A DNA stretch of 37,331 nt from JBMONI01 sp049324575 (lineage in GTDB: Bacteria; Omnitrophota; Omnitrophia; Omnitrophales; Aquincolibacteriaceae): the NCBI GenBank assembly GCA_049324575.1, contig JBMONI010000032.1:1-37331 (forward strand), read 5' to 3'. Below are positions 1 through 6,553 of this stretch, piece by piece. The notes beneath the pieces are model-generated. The model had not been told where the DNA came from, ran no database searches, and saw only the letters and a list, made by a program, of their open reading frames with translations. Both the position numbers and the translations under genes were made by a program. Every line of letters begins with the position of its first letter. Within the stretch, counting starts at the first letter, position 1.

Positions 1-20
1 GCAACCCTTATCCTTAGTGC

Positions 21-1301
21 TCAGAACAGCAATTCGTACGGACGCGAAGGATCGGGCGCTCCAGGATAAGGCATGGGGGTGAAAAAACGGACCCCTTGAT
101 CCCGCAAGCGGCCGATCTTCTTCATGATCTCCATTGCAAAATTCCAAGCGAAAATAATGATATGGTCCGGCATCTTCGATCTTAACTGTTCGCTCGAAAC
201 GATCGGGATCCCGACCCCAGACATCCGAAGGCCCTGTTTGAGAGGATTATCATCGACCAGGTACTCAATGCTTTCCGTCCCAAGGCCGTAGAAATTGAGG
301 ATTGTGCTTGCTTTTGCGGGGGCCCCGTAGCCGGCGATCCTTCCCCCTTTTTTCTTGAGATCGCGGAGCAGGGAACAGAAATCATTCTTGATCTGATAGA
401 CATCCGCCGCGAAACGCTGGTAGATCCCCTCCTCCAGATAGCCTTCCTGTTTTTCCTTCGCAAGAAGCCGGCCGACCGTAACCCCGACAGGATGTTTCGC
501 CCCCCTTTTTTTATTGAAAACCCGGAGTGATCCGCCATGCGACGAAACTTCCTGGATATCAAAGATCTCAAAGCCATGTTTCTCCATGAAATATTTGAGA
601 GAATGGACCGCGATATAAGACAGATGCTCATGATAGATCATATCGAAAAGTTTTTGTTCGACCATGGTCACCAGGTACGGAAATTCAATAACGAAAATAC
701 CTTCGGGCCCCAGCAAACGGAACACATTCCGGCAGACAGAATCGACATCATCGATATGAGCAAAAACATTATTGGCACTCACCGCATCCGCGGGGCCGTA
801 TTCGGAGAGGATCGTTTCAACACACTCCGCATCAAAATAACGATTCAGCGTCTTCAAACCTTTTCGGTTCGCTTCGGCCGCCAGATTCTCCGCGGGATCG
901 ACCCCCACCGCCCGCATCCCTGCCTGTTCATAGCACGCCAAAAGCAACCCGTCATTGCTTCCGATATCCACCGCAAGCGCCTTCGGTTTACCGCCCAGCT
1001 TCGCGCCCACGGTCTTTGCATACTCCGCAAAATGATCCTTAAAAGTCTGCGTGGTGGAACTGACATAGAGGTAATGCTTGAACATCAGGTCAGGCGGGAC
1101 CACATGGGTCAACTGCACAAGCCCGCTCTGCGGGGATCTCACCAGACTGAGCGGGCAACGGAACTCTTTTTTATCTTGATCCGCAGGACTGACTAAATTA
1201 TTGGCAAGAGGCAGATCGCCGAGTTCGAGGAAAGGTTTCCCCAGAGGCATACCGTCATATCGACAAGTGCGTTTTTTGAACTTTTCAGACAGCTCAGTCA
1301 T
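21..1301 (-). CDS. SAM-dependent sugar C-methyltransferase, zinc-motif-poor variant
   Basis: A 426-residue protein with the three-part build of the TylC3/TcaB9 sugar C-methyltransferases, which methylate a carbon of an NDP-ketosugar. The central SAM domain has the motif VDIGSNDG (111-118). YHEH (223-226) matches the conserved Tyr/His/Glu/His catalytic cluster of the family. GYGAPAKASTILN (324-336) opens the C-terminal Rossmann-like domain. The family's N-terminal zinc site is normally two CxxC pairs; here only C13 is kept, with D16, S56 and S59 at the other expected positions. It is the last gene of the operon starting at 3909 and lies 16 bp after the upstream SDR gene. Family assignment is confident; the sugar substrate is unknown. 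Confidence 0.88.
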   Translation of the reverse strand: MTELSEKFKKRTCRYDGMPLGKPFLELGDLPLANNLVSPADQDKKEFRCPLSLVRSPQSGLVQLTHVVPPDLMFKHYLYVSSTTQTFKDHFAEYAKTVGAKLGGKPKALAVDIGSNDGLLLACYEQAGMRAVGVDPAENLAAEANRKGLKTLNRYFDAECVETILSEYGPADAVSANNVFAHIDDVDSVCRNVFRLLGPEGIFVIEFPYLVTMVEQKLFDMIYHEHLSYIAVHSLKYFMEKHGFEIFDIQEVSSHGGSLRVFNKKRGAKHPVGVTVGRLLAKEKQEGYLEEGIYQRFAADVYQIKNDFCSLLRDLKKKGGRIAGYGAPAKASTILNFYGLGTESIEYLVDDNPLKQGLRMSGVGIPIVSSEQLRSKMPDHIIIFAWNFAMEIMKKIGRLRDQGVRFFTPMPYPGAPDPSRPYELLF

Positions 1302-1317
1302 ACCTTATCGCTTTTTT

Positions 1318-2049
1318 TTACGCTTCCGGCAAAGGATTGATCGCCGTAATCTTGCCATGCCGGATAACGATATCGCCTCCGTTCGGGACCTGGATCTTAT
1401 CCCGAAGGACGTCCATGAGGATCCCCGCCACAAACTCTGCGCTTTGCTGTTTTGAAGCATCTTCTTCTCCGAACAAAGACGAGCGCATGGTCGTATTCAT
1501 GCCGCCGGGGCAAACCGTCAAGCAGCGGATCCCGCTATTCTCGTTCTCTTTGACAAGGCACTGGGTCAGGGCCAGGATCCCGGATTTAGCGGCGGAATAG
1601 GCAAAAAGCCTCGGCACCGCGCGTTTCCCGGCCATCGACGAAATGTTCACGATGCAACCCGAAGCTTTTTTCTTCATGATCGGAATGGCGTATTGCGACA
1701 TCAGAAAAGCGCCGATCAGATTCATCCGGATGTGCTTTTCAAGTTCCGGCAATCTCAATTTCTCAACCGGCGCCAAGATTCCTCCATAACCGGCATTATT
1801 GATCAGGATGTCGAGCCCGGAAATTTTTTTTCGATTTTTTGAAAAGAAAGTCCGGACACTCGATTCGTCAGAAACATCCATCTGATAGAATTCGATCTCT
1901 CCGAGATAGCTCAGGGTCCGTTTGGCCGCCGCCCAATGACTCCGGGACCGCGTGATCCCGATCACAGAATCCCCCGCCTTGAGAAAACTTTGGGCAAGGG
2001 CCAGCCCCAGTCCGCGGCTAGCCCCGGTAATGATGATCTTTTGATTCAT
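1318..2049 (-). CDS. Classical SDR-family oxidoreductase
   Basis: A 243-residue short-chain dehydrogenase/reductase, the usual length for a classical SDR. Visible motifs are the cofactor loop TGASRGLG (8-15), NNAG (84-87), serines S137/S138, the catalytic pair Y151-x3-K155, and PGG (181-183). An Arg right after the glycine-rich Ser (S11-R12) often goes with NADPH preference; that is inference. It lies between a cupin gene and the C-methyltransferase gene, so reduction of a keto group on a nucleotide sugar is the likely job. FabG-like activity cannot be excluded from motifs alone. The ATG lacks a strong Shine-Dalgarno sequence and follows a 62-bp AT-rich gap. Confidence 0.87.
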   Translation of the reverse strand: MNQKIIITGASRGLGLALAQSFLKAGDSVIGITRSRSHWAAAKRTLSYLGEIEFYQMDVSDESSVRTFFSKNRKKISGLDILINNAGYGGILAPVEKLRLPELEKHIRMNLIGAFLMSQYAIPIMKKKASGCIVNISSMAGKRAVPRLFAYSAAKSGILALTQCLVKENENSGIRCLTVCPGGMNTTMRSSLFGEEDASKQQSAEFVAGILMDVLRDKIQVPNGGDIVIRHGKITAINPLPEA

Positions 2050-2111
2050 GGGATCTGTAGCAAATAATAAGTTTTAAGTGATAAGAAAAAAGATTTTCCT
2101 ACAATTTATAA

Positions 2112-2519
2112 CTATTTTTGCTTTAGCTTTTTATTCAAATAACCTTCGACGACTTGATATGCGATCGTATCCTGCTCGTATTTCCCCTCTTCTCTTTCCC
2201 GCGTAGAGAAAGCCAAAAAGACCGAATCTTCGGTGAACTTTTGCGCATGGGCCACATAAGGCGGCGACATCACGATATCCCCTGCCTTGACCTTAAGAAC
2301 TTGCCTTTTTTTCGTATCGCGCGTATCAACACAATGGCTTTCATAGGCGCCGCTCACCAAATAAATATATTGAACATCTTCTTTGTGGTAATGGTTAGCC
2401 CTTACCGTGCCTTTTTTGGAGGTGATCAGAGCGACATGCCCCAGTTTTCCTTCGAACAAATTATGGATCTCGCCTCGAGCATCCACAAAAGCAGGATCAA
2501 TATGACGGATGGTTTCCAT
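2112..2519 (-). CDS. Small cupin-domain protein, possible sugar isomerase/epimerase
   Basis: A 135-residue single-domain cupin. Cupin motif 1 is seen as H43-x-H45 (NHYHKED) followed by YLVSGAYE. Motif 2 is AGDIVMSPPYVAHA (79-92) with H91. This metal-binding beta-barrel type is common in capsule and LPS loci, where relatives act as dTDP-ketohexose isomerases/epimerases (FdtA/WbuC-like) or have no known role. Its position between a nucleotide-sugar SDR and a second SDR supports an isomerase/epimerase role on the same sugar, but this is inference. An AAGGAG-like ribosome site (aaggagtcctt on the coding strand) precedes the ATG at 2519. Confidence 0.8.
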   Translation of the reverse strand: METIRHIDPAFVDARGEIHNLFEGKLGHVALITSKKGTVRANHYHKEDVQYIYLVSGAYESHCVDTRDTKKRQVLKVKAGDIVMSPPYVAHAQKFTEDSVFLAFSTREREEGKYEQDTIAYQVVEGYLNKKLKQK

Positions 2520-2631
2520 AAGGACTCCTTCTGTTTTGCGTGTCGGGTATCAGGTATCCGACATCAGACTTCCGGCATCCATTCCTATTGCCTAACGCTG
2601 GAGGCCTGTAAGCTGATGCCTGATCCCTCAG
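2520..2631. other. Intergenic gap with a hairpin
   Basis: A 112-bp spacer between the RHH-SDR fusion gene and the cupin gene, long for this tightly packed locus. It holds one clear inverted repeat (2541-2563, listed separately) and several ATC/TGAT-rich stretches such as CTGATGCCTGAT. No open reading frame or promoter is convincing. It may be a processing or attenuation site in the operon mRNA. Confidence 0.5.
2541..2563. repeat. Inverted repeat, 9-bp stem with 5-nt loop
   Basis: TGTCGGGTA pairs with GGTATCCGACA-side bases to give a nine-pair stem (one G-T pair) around the loop TCAGG. No T-run follows on either strand, so it is not a standard intrinsic terminator. It lies 22 bp upstream of the cupin start on the transcribed side. 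It could be an mRNA processing hairpin or one copy of a dispersed genomic repeat. Confidence 0.55.
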
Positions 2632-3909
2632 TTAAAATTCACTAAACCAATCAATGGTCCGTTTCAATCCCGTATCCAAATCATAGCGGGGCTTGAAACC
2701 GGTGTTTTTCATCAGCTTTGAAATGTCCGGGCATCGCCGCTTGGGGTCGGAACTGGCATACACCGCATGGGGCGCATCAATATTGACCACTTTGACCTCA
2801 TAAGGCATAAGTTTTTTGATCATATGCGCGAGATCTTTCACCGAGATCTCCGGCTCCGGGTTCCCGATATTGTAGGCCTCCCCGTTTTGACTGGAAAAAA
2901 GAACCCTCAAAAGGGATTCAACTCCATCGCTGATATAACAGAAAGAACGCGTATTACGCCCGTCTCCATGGATTGGCAAGGGCTCCCTGCGCAGCGCATG
3001 CTCGATGAAGTTCGGGAGGACCCGAAAATCATCCGGCCGAATCCCGGGGCCATAGACATTGAAAGGCCGTACCATCTTCACCGGCACGTTGTAGGTTTTC
3101 CAGAAAGCCATGCACATGGTCTCACCGAACCGCTTGGATTCGTCATAACACGCGCGCGGCCCCAGGATGGACACATTCCCGTAATAATCCTCTTTCGTAG
3201 GGACATGTTTCGGATCTGGGTCGCCATAGACTTCACTTGAGCTCGTGAAGAGAAAGCTTTTTACGTTCTTCTTCATGGCAAGCTCGAGCATATGCCGGGT
3301 GCCGATCGTTCCGACATCCATAGTCTCAATCGGATATTTCGTATAGTACACCGGTGAAGCGATTCCGGCCATATGCAGCACATAATCGATCTCCCGCTCC
3401 GTTTCGAACTTTTCGATTACATTGTGACGGACAAATTCGAGATTGTGGTCGGAAAGCACCCGCTGCTCATAGCCGGTCACAAAATTATCGAGCAGCAACG
3501 CCTGGGCAGGCTCTTCCAGGATGGAATCGTTCAAATATTTGAGGAGATGGACGATATAGCGTCCCAAGAAACCGAACGCGCCCGTAATAAGGAATGTGCG
3601 GCCCGCAAAAAAACGATGGTAGTCCCGCAAGGATTCCGCCAGTTGCTCAATATCCTCTGAAATGATCCTCGAGTGGGTCAGGCTTTCGATGTCATGACGC
3701 GCGATCTTTTTCTTGGCTTTCGAAGGCGGGGTCTCTGCCGCTTCTTCTTGGCCGAGCCCTTTTTGAATATAGTTCTTAATCAGCTTCTGATATCCGCAAT
3801 TCCCCTTCTGTTCGGCGACTTCTCGCAACTGTCCCAACAAGCGTTCCGGCATCCGGATCGAGATCAATCGGGAATCGTTCGGTTCGGCATGGCTCTTTGA
3901 TTTCTTCAT
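2632..3909 (-). CDS. CopG/ribbon-helix-helix domain fused to UDP-xylose-synthase-like SDR
   Basis: A 425-residue two-domain protein. Residues about 14-52 (SRLISIRMPERLL... then a helix ending KNYIQKGL) look like the DNA-binding domain of CopG-type antitoxins. A charged linker follows (58-100). From about 104 to the end it is an extended SDR: TGAFGFLG (109-116), SSSEVYGD (223-230), the catalytic Y255-x3-K259 in CYDESKR, and NVYGPG (284-289). The pattern GPRACYDESKR and the surrounding sequence most resemble UDP-glucuronate decarboxylase/UDP-xylose synthase. There is no ATG in frame between codon 20 and about codon 180, so the SDR cannot easily be made without the DNA-binding part. AAGGAG (3915-3920) sets the start. 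It is the first gene of a four-gene sugar operon. The fusion is seen directly; autoregulation is inference. Confidence 0.88.
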   Translation of the reverse strand: MKKSKSHAEPNDSRLISIRMPERLLGQLREVAEQKGNCGYQKLIKNYIQKGLGQEEAAETPPSKAKKKIARHDIESLTHSRIISEDIEQLAESLRDYHRFFAGRTFLITGAFGFLGRYIVHLLKYLNDSILEEPAQALLLDNFVTGYEQRVLSDHNLEFVRHNVIEKFETEREIDYVLHMAGIASPVYYTKYPIETMDVGTIGTRHMLELAMKKNVKSFLFTSSSEVYGDPDPKHVPTKEDYYGNVSILGPRACYDESKRFGETMCMAFWKTYNVPVKMVRPFNVYGPGIRPDDFRVLPNFIEHALRREPLPIHGDGRNTRSFCYISDGVESLLRVLFSSQNGEAYNIGNPEPEISVKDLAHMIKKLMPYEVKVVNIDAPHAVYASSDPKRRCPDISKLMKNTGFKPRYDLDTGLKRTIDWFSEF

Positions 3910-3918
3910 GGGAGCTCC

Positions 3919-3930
3919 TTGTATATACGA
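3919..3930. promoter_or_regulatory. Operator-like site 1 (TTGTATATACGA)
   Basis: Near-palindromic 12-mer directly beside the ribosome-binding site of the RHH-SDR fusion gene, matching site 2 at 10 of 12 positions. Starts of the two sites are 22 bp apart, close to two helical turns, so bound proteins would sit on the same DNA face. It lies just downstream of the predicted transcription start near 3933. Confidence 0.6.
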
Positions 3931-3939
3931 TGGCCAATT

Positions 3940-3967
3940 ATTGTATATACAATTCGGCTTTTGTCAA
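3940..3967 (-). promoter_or_regulatory. Sigma-70-type promoter for the RHH-SDR operon
   Basis: On the minus strand TTGACA (3967-3962, perfect -35) is followed by a 16-bp spacer and TACAAT (3945-3940, five of six for -10). The -35 box overlaps the stop codon of the upstream methyltransferase gene. The predicted start near 3933 gives a leader of about 24 nt with AAGGAG in it. Both operator-like sites lie on this promoter. Confidence 0.7.
3941..3952. promoter_or_regulatory. Operator-like site 2 (TTGTATATACAA, perfect palindrome)
   Basis: A perfect 12-bp palindrome that covers part of the -10 hexamer of the promoter read toward the RHH-SDR fusion gene. RHH proteins usually bind short repeated or palindromic sites in their own promoters, so this is the natural candidate operator for the fused CopG-like domain. 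I saw no other copies in the window. Confidence 0.65.
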
Positions 3968-4530
3968 CCGGCACGCGAAGGCCGGCCAACCCCTTGAAAT
4001 CCATCGCGGCCATCCTCGGTTCCTTTTTTTTGAAGCAGGACCTTGATATTTTCGGCGGGGAACCAATAAGTCCAGAACCGCTCGTAGGCATCCGGGTATC
4101 GATTGGCCAGGCATTGGATCCCGATCGCCCGGAAAGTCTTATAGAAGGTAATCTTTCGTTCGACAAAACAGAGTTCCGGGATCCCGGACAACAGGCTGTC
4201 GAACATGAAGTAGGAATAAAAAAGCTTATGCTCGGGCTCCGAGTAAGCCACGCGTGAGGAAAAATGCGGGGTTTCGACGAACGCGGCCCCCCCTGGCTTT
4301 AGGATCCTTGCGATCTCGCGCAAAAACGCCCGCGGATCATCGAGGTGTTCGATGATGTGCTTGGCGTAAATCTGATCGAAGCTCGCCTCTTTCAGAGGAT
4401 AGGGATATCGATTAAGGTCATGAAAAATATCCGCAAGACTATGGCGATCGATATCGATCCCCACCGCGCCGGAGATCTTGTTCCGTCCGCATCCGATATC
4501 AAGAATTTTAAGCGTCTTCACAGGTTCCAA
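3964..4530 (-). CDS. Class I SAM-dependent methyltransferase (small)
   Basis: With a TTG start at 4530 this is a 188-residue methyltransferase. LDIGCGRNK (about 10-18) is the SAM-binding motif I, IDID is the acidic end of strand 2, and HIIEHLDDP plus RILKPGGAAFVETPH are the usual post-motifs of Methyltransf_11 proteins. A longer frame runs up to 4761 but would overlap the upstream methyltransferase gene by about 190 bp. TTG at 4530 has GGAGG seven bases before it and leaves a 41-bp gap, so it is preferred. The substrate is unknown; glycan methylation is likely from context. The C-terminal tail (about 20 residues, charged) is not conserved-looking. Confidence 0.78.
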   Translation of the reverse strand: MEPVKTLKILDIGCGRNKISGAVGIDIDRHSLADIFHDLNRYPYPLKEASFDQIYAKHIIEHLDDPRAFLREIARILKPGGAAFVETPHFSSRVAYSEPEHKLFYSYFMFDSLLSGIPELCFVERKITFYKTFRAIGIQCLANRYPDAYERFWTYWFPAENIKVLLQKKGTEDGRDGFQGVGRPSRAG

Positions 4531-4571
4531 GTTCTCCCCTCCATTTAGAATAGTTCCCAGCCGTTTTTCGT

Positions 4572-5339
4572 CTACCGTTTTTCCCACACCCCAACGATCG
4601 AACGCCCGGTCGAATACAACAACAACGGGTCGATACAGCGGGAAATCGGGATCATGAAACGATCCCAGAAAAGCACGTCTTTTTGTGTCGGAAGTTTTTT
4701 TCTCAAAAGGTATTTGTTGGCCGCCGAGGCCATCATTCCCAGGAAATCCAGATAATGACAAAATATCTTCCGGAAGCGCGTTTCCACCAATCGGCGCAGG
4801 GTCCTTCGCCGATACCGCCGATAATGCCCCACGCTATGATCGAAAGGCGTGTACAACCAAGAGTAAGCCGGCACCAGAATGATCAATTTCCCTCCCGGCC
4901 TCAGCATCTCGGCCGCCCTTTCGATCTCCTTTTCATCTTCGTAAATGTGCTCAAGCACATCAATGTAGAGCGCGGAATCGAATTGCCCGATGGGTTTTTC
5001 GAGCGGAAGATGCCCATGCACCACTTCACAGGAGCGCGGAATATAGCCTTGCCCGATCTTCTCTTCCAACAGTTTCACAAAAGCGATATCAGGTTCGAGG
5101 CAGACCCAGCGTTTTTCTTTCCCCGAACACAGCACATGGGTCGTGGAACCCAATCCGGCACCCACTTCGAGGACCTCGTCGCCCAGATAAGGGTAAAGAA
5201 ACCGCTTGAAATACTTTTTCCACTCCAGCGACTGAGAAAAAAAATGAAGGGCTTCGCAAATGTGGGACTCTTTGAGAACTTTGAAATCGGACTGAAAGAC
5301 CGCCTGCTCTCCGGCGTCTTGCTTGACGTCGTTGCTCAT
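4572..5339 (-). CDS. Class I SAM-dependent methyltransferase, glycosyltransferase-associated type
   Basis: A 255-residue protein starting MSNDVKQ at 5339. The ATG overlaps the stop of the SGNH hydrolase gene in an ATGA junction, which argues against the longer upstream frame. Motif I is LEVGAGLGS (57-65), followed by LYIDVLEHIYEDE and LRPGGKLIILVPA. The stretch YSWLYTPFDHSVGHYRRY is a signature I associate with methyltransferases found beside polyprenyl-phosphate sugar transferases in polysaccharide clusters. Its exact acceptor is not known. It is co-transcribed with the SGNH hydrolase and GT-C genes upstream. Confidence 0.82.
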   Translation of the reverse strand: MSNDVKQDAGEQAVFQSDFKVLKESHICEALHFFSQSLEWKKYFKRFLYPYLGDEVLEVGAGLGSTTHVLCSGKEKRWVCLEPDIAFVKLLEEKIGQGYIPRSCEVVHGHLPLEKPIGQFDSALYIDVLEHIYEDEKEIERAAEMLRPGGKLIILVPAYSWLYTPFDHSVGHYRRYRRRTLRRLVETRFRKIFCHYLDFLGMMASAANKYLLRKKLPTQKDVLFWDRFMIPISRCIDPLLLYSTGRSIVGVWEKR

Positions 5340-6553
5340 GCCGTACCCGGACGATCCGCTTCGGAAGTTTGTAGAGAGACGAACAACTGCTCCGCGATCA
5401 CCGACGTCCCCAAGGGAGAGAAATGGATCGGATCCAAAGCCACGGCCCGTCCGTGCAACTGGAAGGCCTGTTGGATAGGCGGCCAAAGGTCCACCGCTTC
5501 CACCCCCATCGCCCGCATTTCGCGGACAATAAAATCATGGGCCGGGGCCAGCACATAGGCGTCGAGATCAAAAAGATAGGGAAAGATCGCGAGCACAACG
5601 CGGAACCCTTCCCGGTCCCCGAGGTCTTTGAGCTCCTGGACTGCTTTTTTCGAAATATTCCAATGCGAAGTATAGATCTCTTGATTGCCGATCCCCAAAA
5701 ACCCCAGGGACTTGACCAAGGTTTGCGCGGGCGCGCCCGTTCGCTGCGCCAGGTCCGTGATCGGAATCTTCAATCGTTGATAATCGGAATCGAGCGGGTC
5801 CTGGTTCCTGACATTCCGGTCCCGGATATAATGCCAAATGGTCTTTTCCCCCCTCATGTACATCTGAAGCTTCGGCTTCCAATCAAAAAGTTTTTTCTCC
5901 CGGTCCAAATATTGGAAAAAGCGGGAAAATTTGTAAAGAAGGCGTAACAACTTCTTGTCCCATGGAAAATCATTGCTCTCAAGCTTCCAGTGCGCTTTGT
6001 CATTAAAAAAATCAAGTTCCATCGATGCATAAATACTGTCATTCAGACAATAACCCAGGATCACCACATCGGGGCGGAACGCCTGCCCCACGACCTTGAA
6101 AAATTCAACCGCCTGCTCCGTGTCATACCCCGAAACCCCCATGTTCAGCACTTCCGCCGGGACGCCCCGGTCGGCATAAACACGTTCAAGCTGATTGGGG
6201 ATCGTCTCATGGCCGGCAAGGCCATAACCATAGACCACGGAATCCCCGAGGAACGCGATCCTTAAAACGCCCTCCGGCTTTGAAAGGCTGTACTCGTCAT
6301 CCCGGAATCCATGCGAATTGATCTTGTTATCAACATTGTAAGCCCGTTTCTCCGCATTCGGGATCAACTGATACAAAAGCTTGAGATTGTCGCTCGACCG
6401 GTGCAGTAAAACCTCATAATGGCCTTGTTTCGATTCCGCCGGATGATAAATGATCCGAAAAAACCCTTCGACACATAACAGCGCCATCAGCACCGAGACT
6501 CCCACCATCGCCGCGGCTTGCCAAGGTTGGGTTCGGACCTTAGGAGATGTCAT
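5336..6553 (-). CDS. Membrane-anchored SGNH/GDSL-family hydrolase
   Basis: A 405-residue protein. One N-terminal membrane segment (about 12-30) would anchor it with the catalytic domain outside the cytoplasm. SGNH blocks are visible: FLGDSVVYG with the nucleophile S105, the conserved glycine region MGVSGYD (138-144), LGYCLND with N171, and D374-x-x-H377 in DPIHFSPLG. Family members are esterases or acyltransferase partners that add or remove O-acetyl groups on exported glycans. The middle insert (about 190-330) is long and rich in aromatic and charged residues. It overlaps the genes on both sides by 4 bp (ATGA), so it is translationally coupled to the GT-C gene before it and the methyltransferase after it. 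Confidence 0.82.
   Translation of the reverse strand: MTSPKVRTQPWQAAAMVGVSVLMALLCVEGFFRIIYHPAESKQGHYEVLLHRSSDNLKLLYQLIPNAEKRAYNVDNKINSHGFRDDEYSLSKPEGVLRIAFLGDSVVYGYGLAGHETIPNQLERVYADRGVPAEVLNMGVSGYDTEQAVEFFKVVGQAFRPDVVILGYCLNDSIYASMELDFFNDKAHWKLESNDFPWDKKLLRLLYKFSRFFQYLDREKKLFDWKPKLQMYMRGEKTIWHYIRDRNVRNQDPLDSDYQRLKIPITDLAQRTGAPAQTLVKSLGFLGIGNQEIYTSHWNISKKAVQELKDLGDREGFRVVLAIFPYLFDLDAYVLAPAHDFIVREMRAMGVEAVDLWPPIQQAFQLHGRAVALDPIHFSPLGTSVIAEQLFVSLQTSEADRPGTA

Noticed and set aside
2632..3909. Toxin-antitoxin locus based on the CopG-like domain
   Set aside because: No toxin gene is adjacent; the domain is fused to an enzyme and the next genes are sugar enzymes.
4531..4761. N-terminal extension of the small methyltransferase up to 4761
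   Set aside because: It would overlap the upstream methyltransferase gene by about 190 bp and shows no conserved sequence; TTG at 4530 with GGAGG is a better start.
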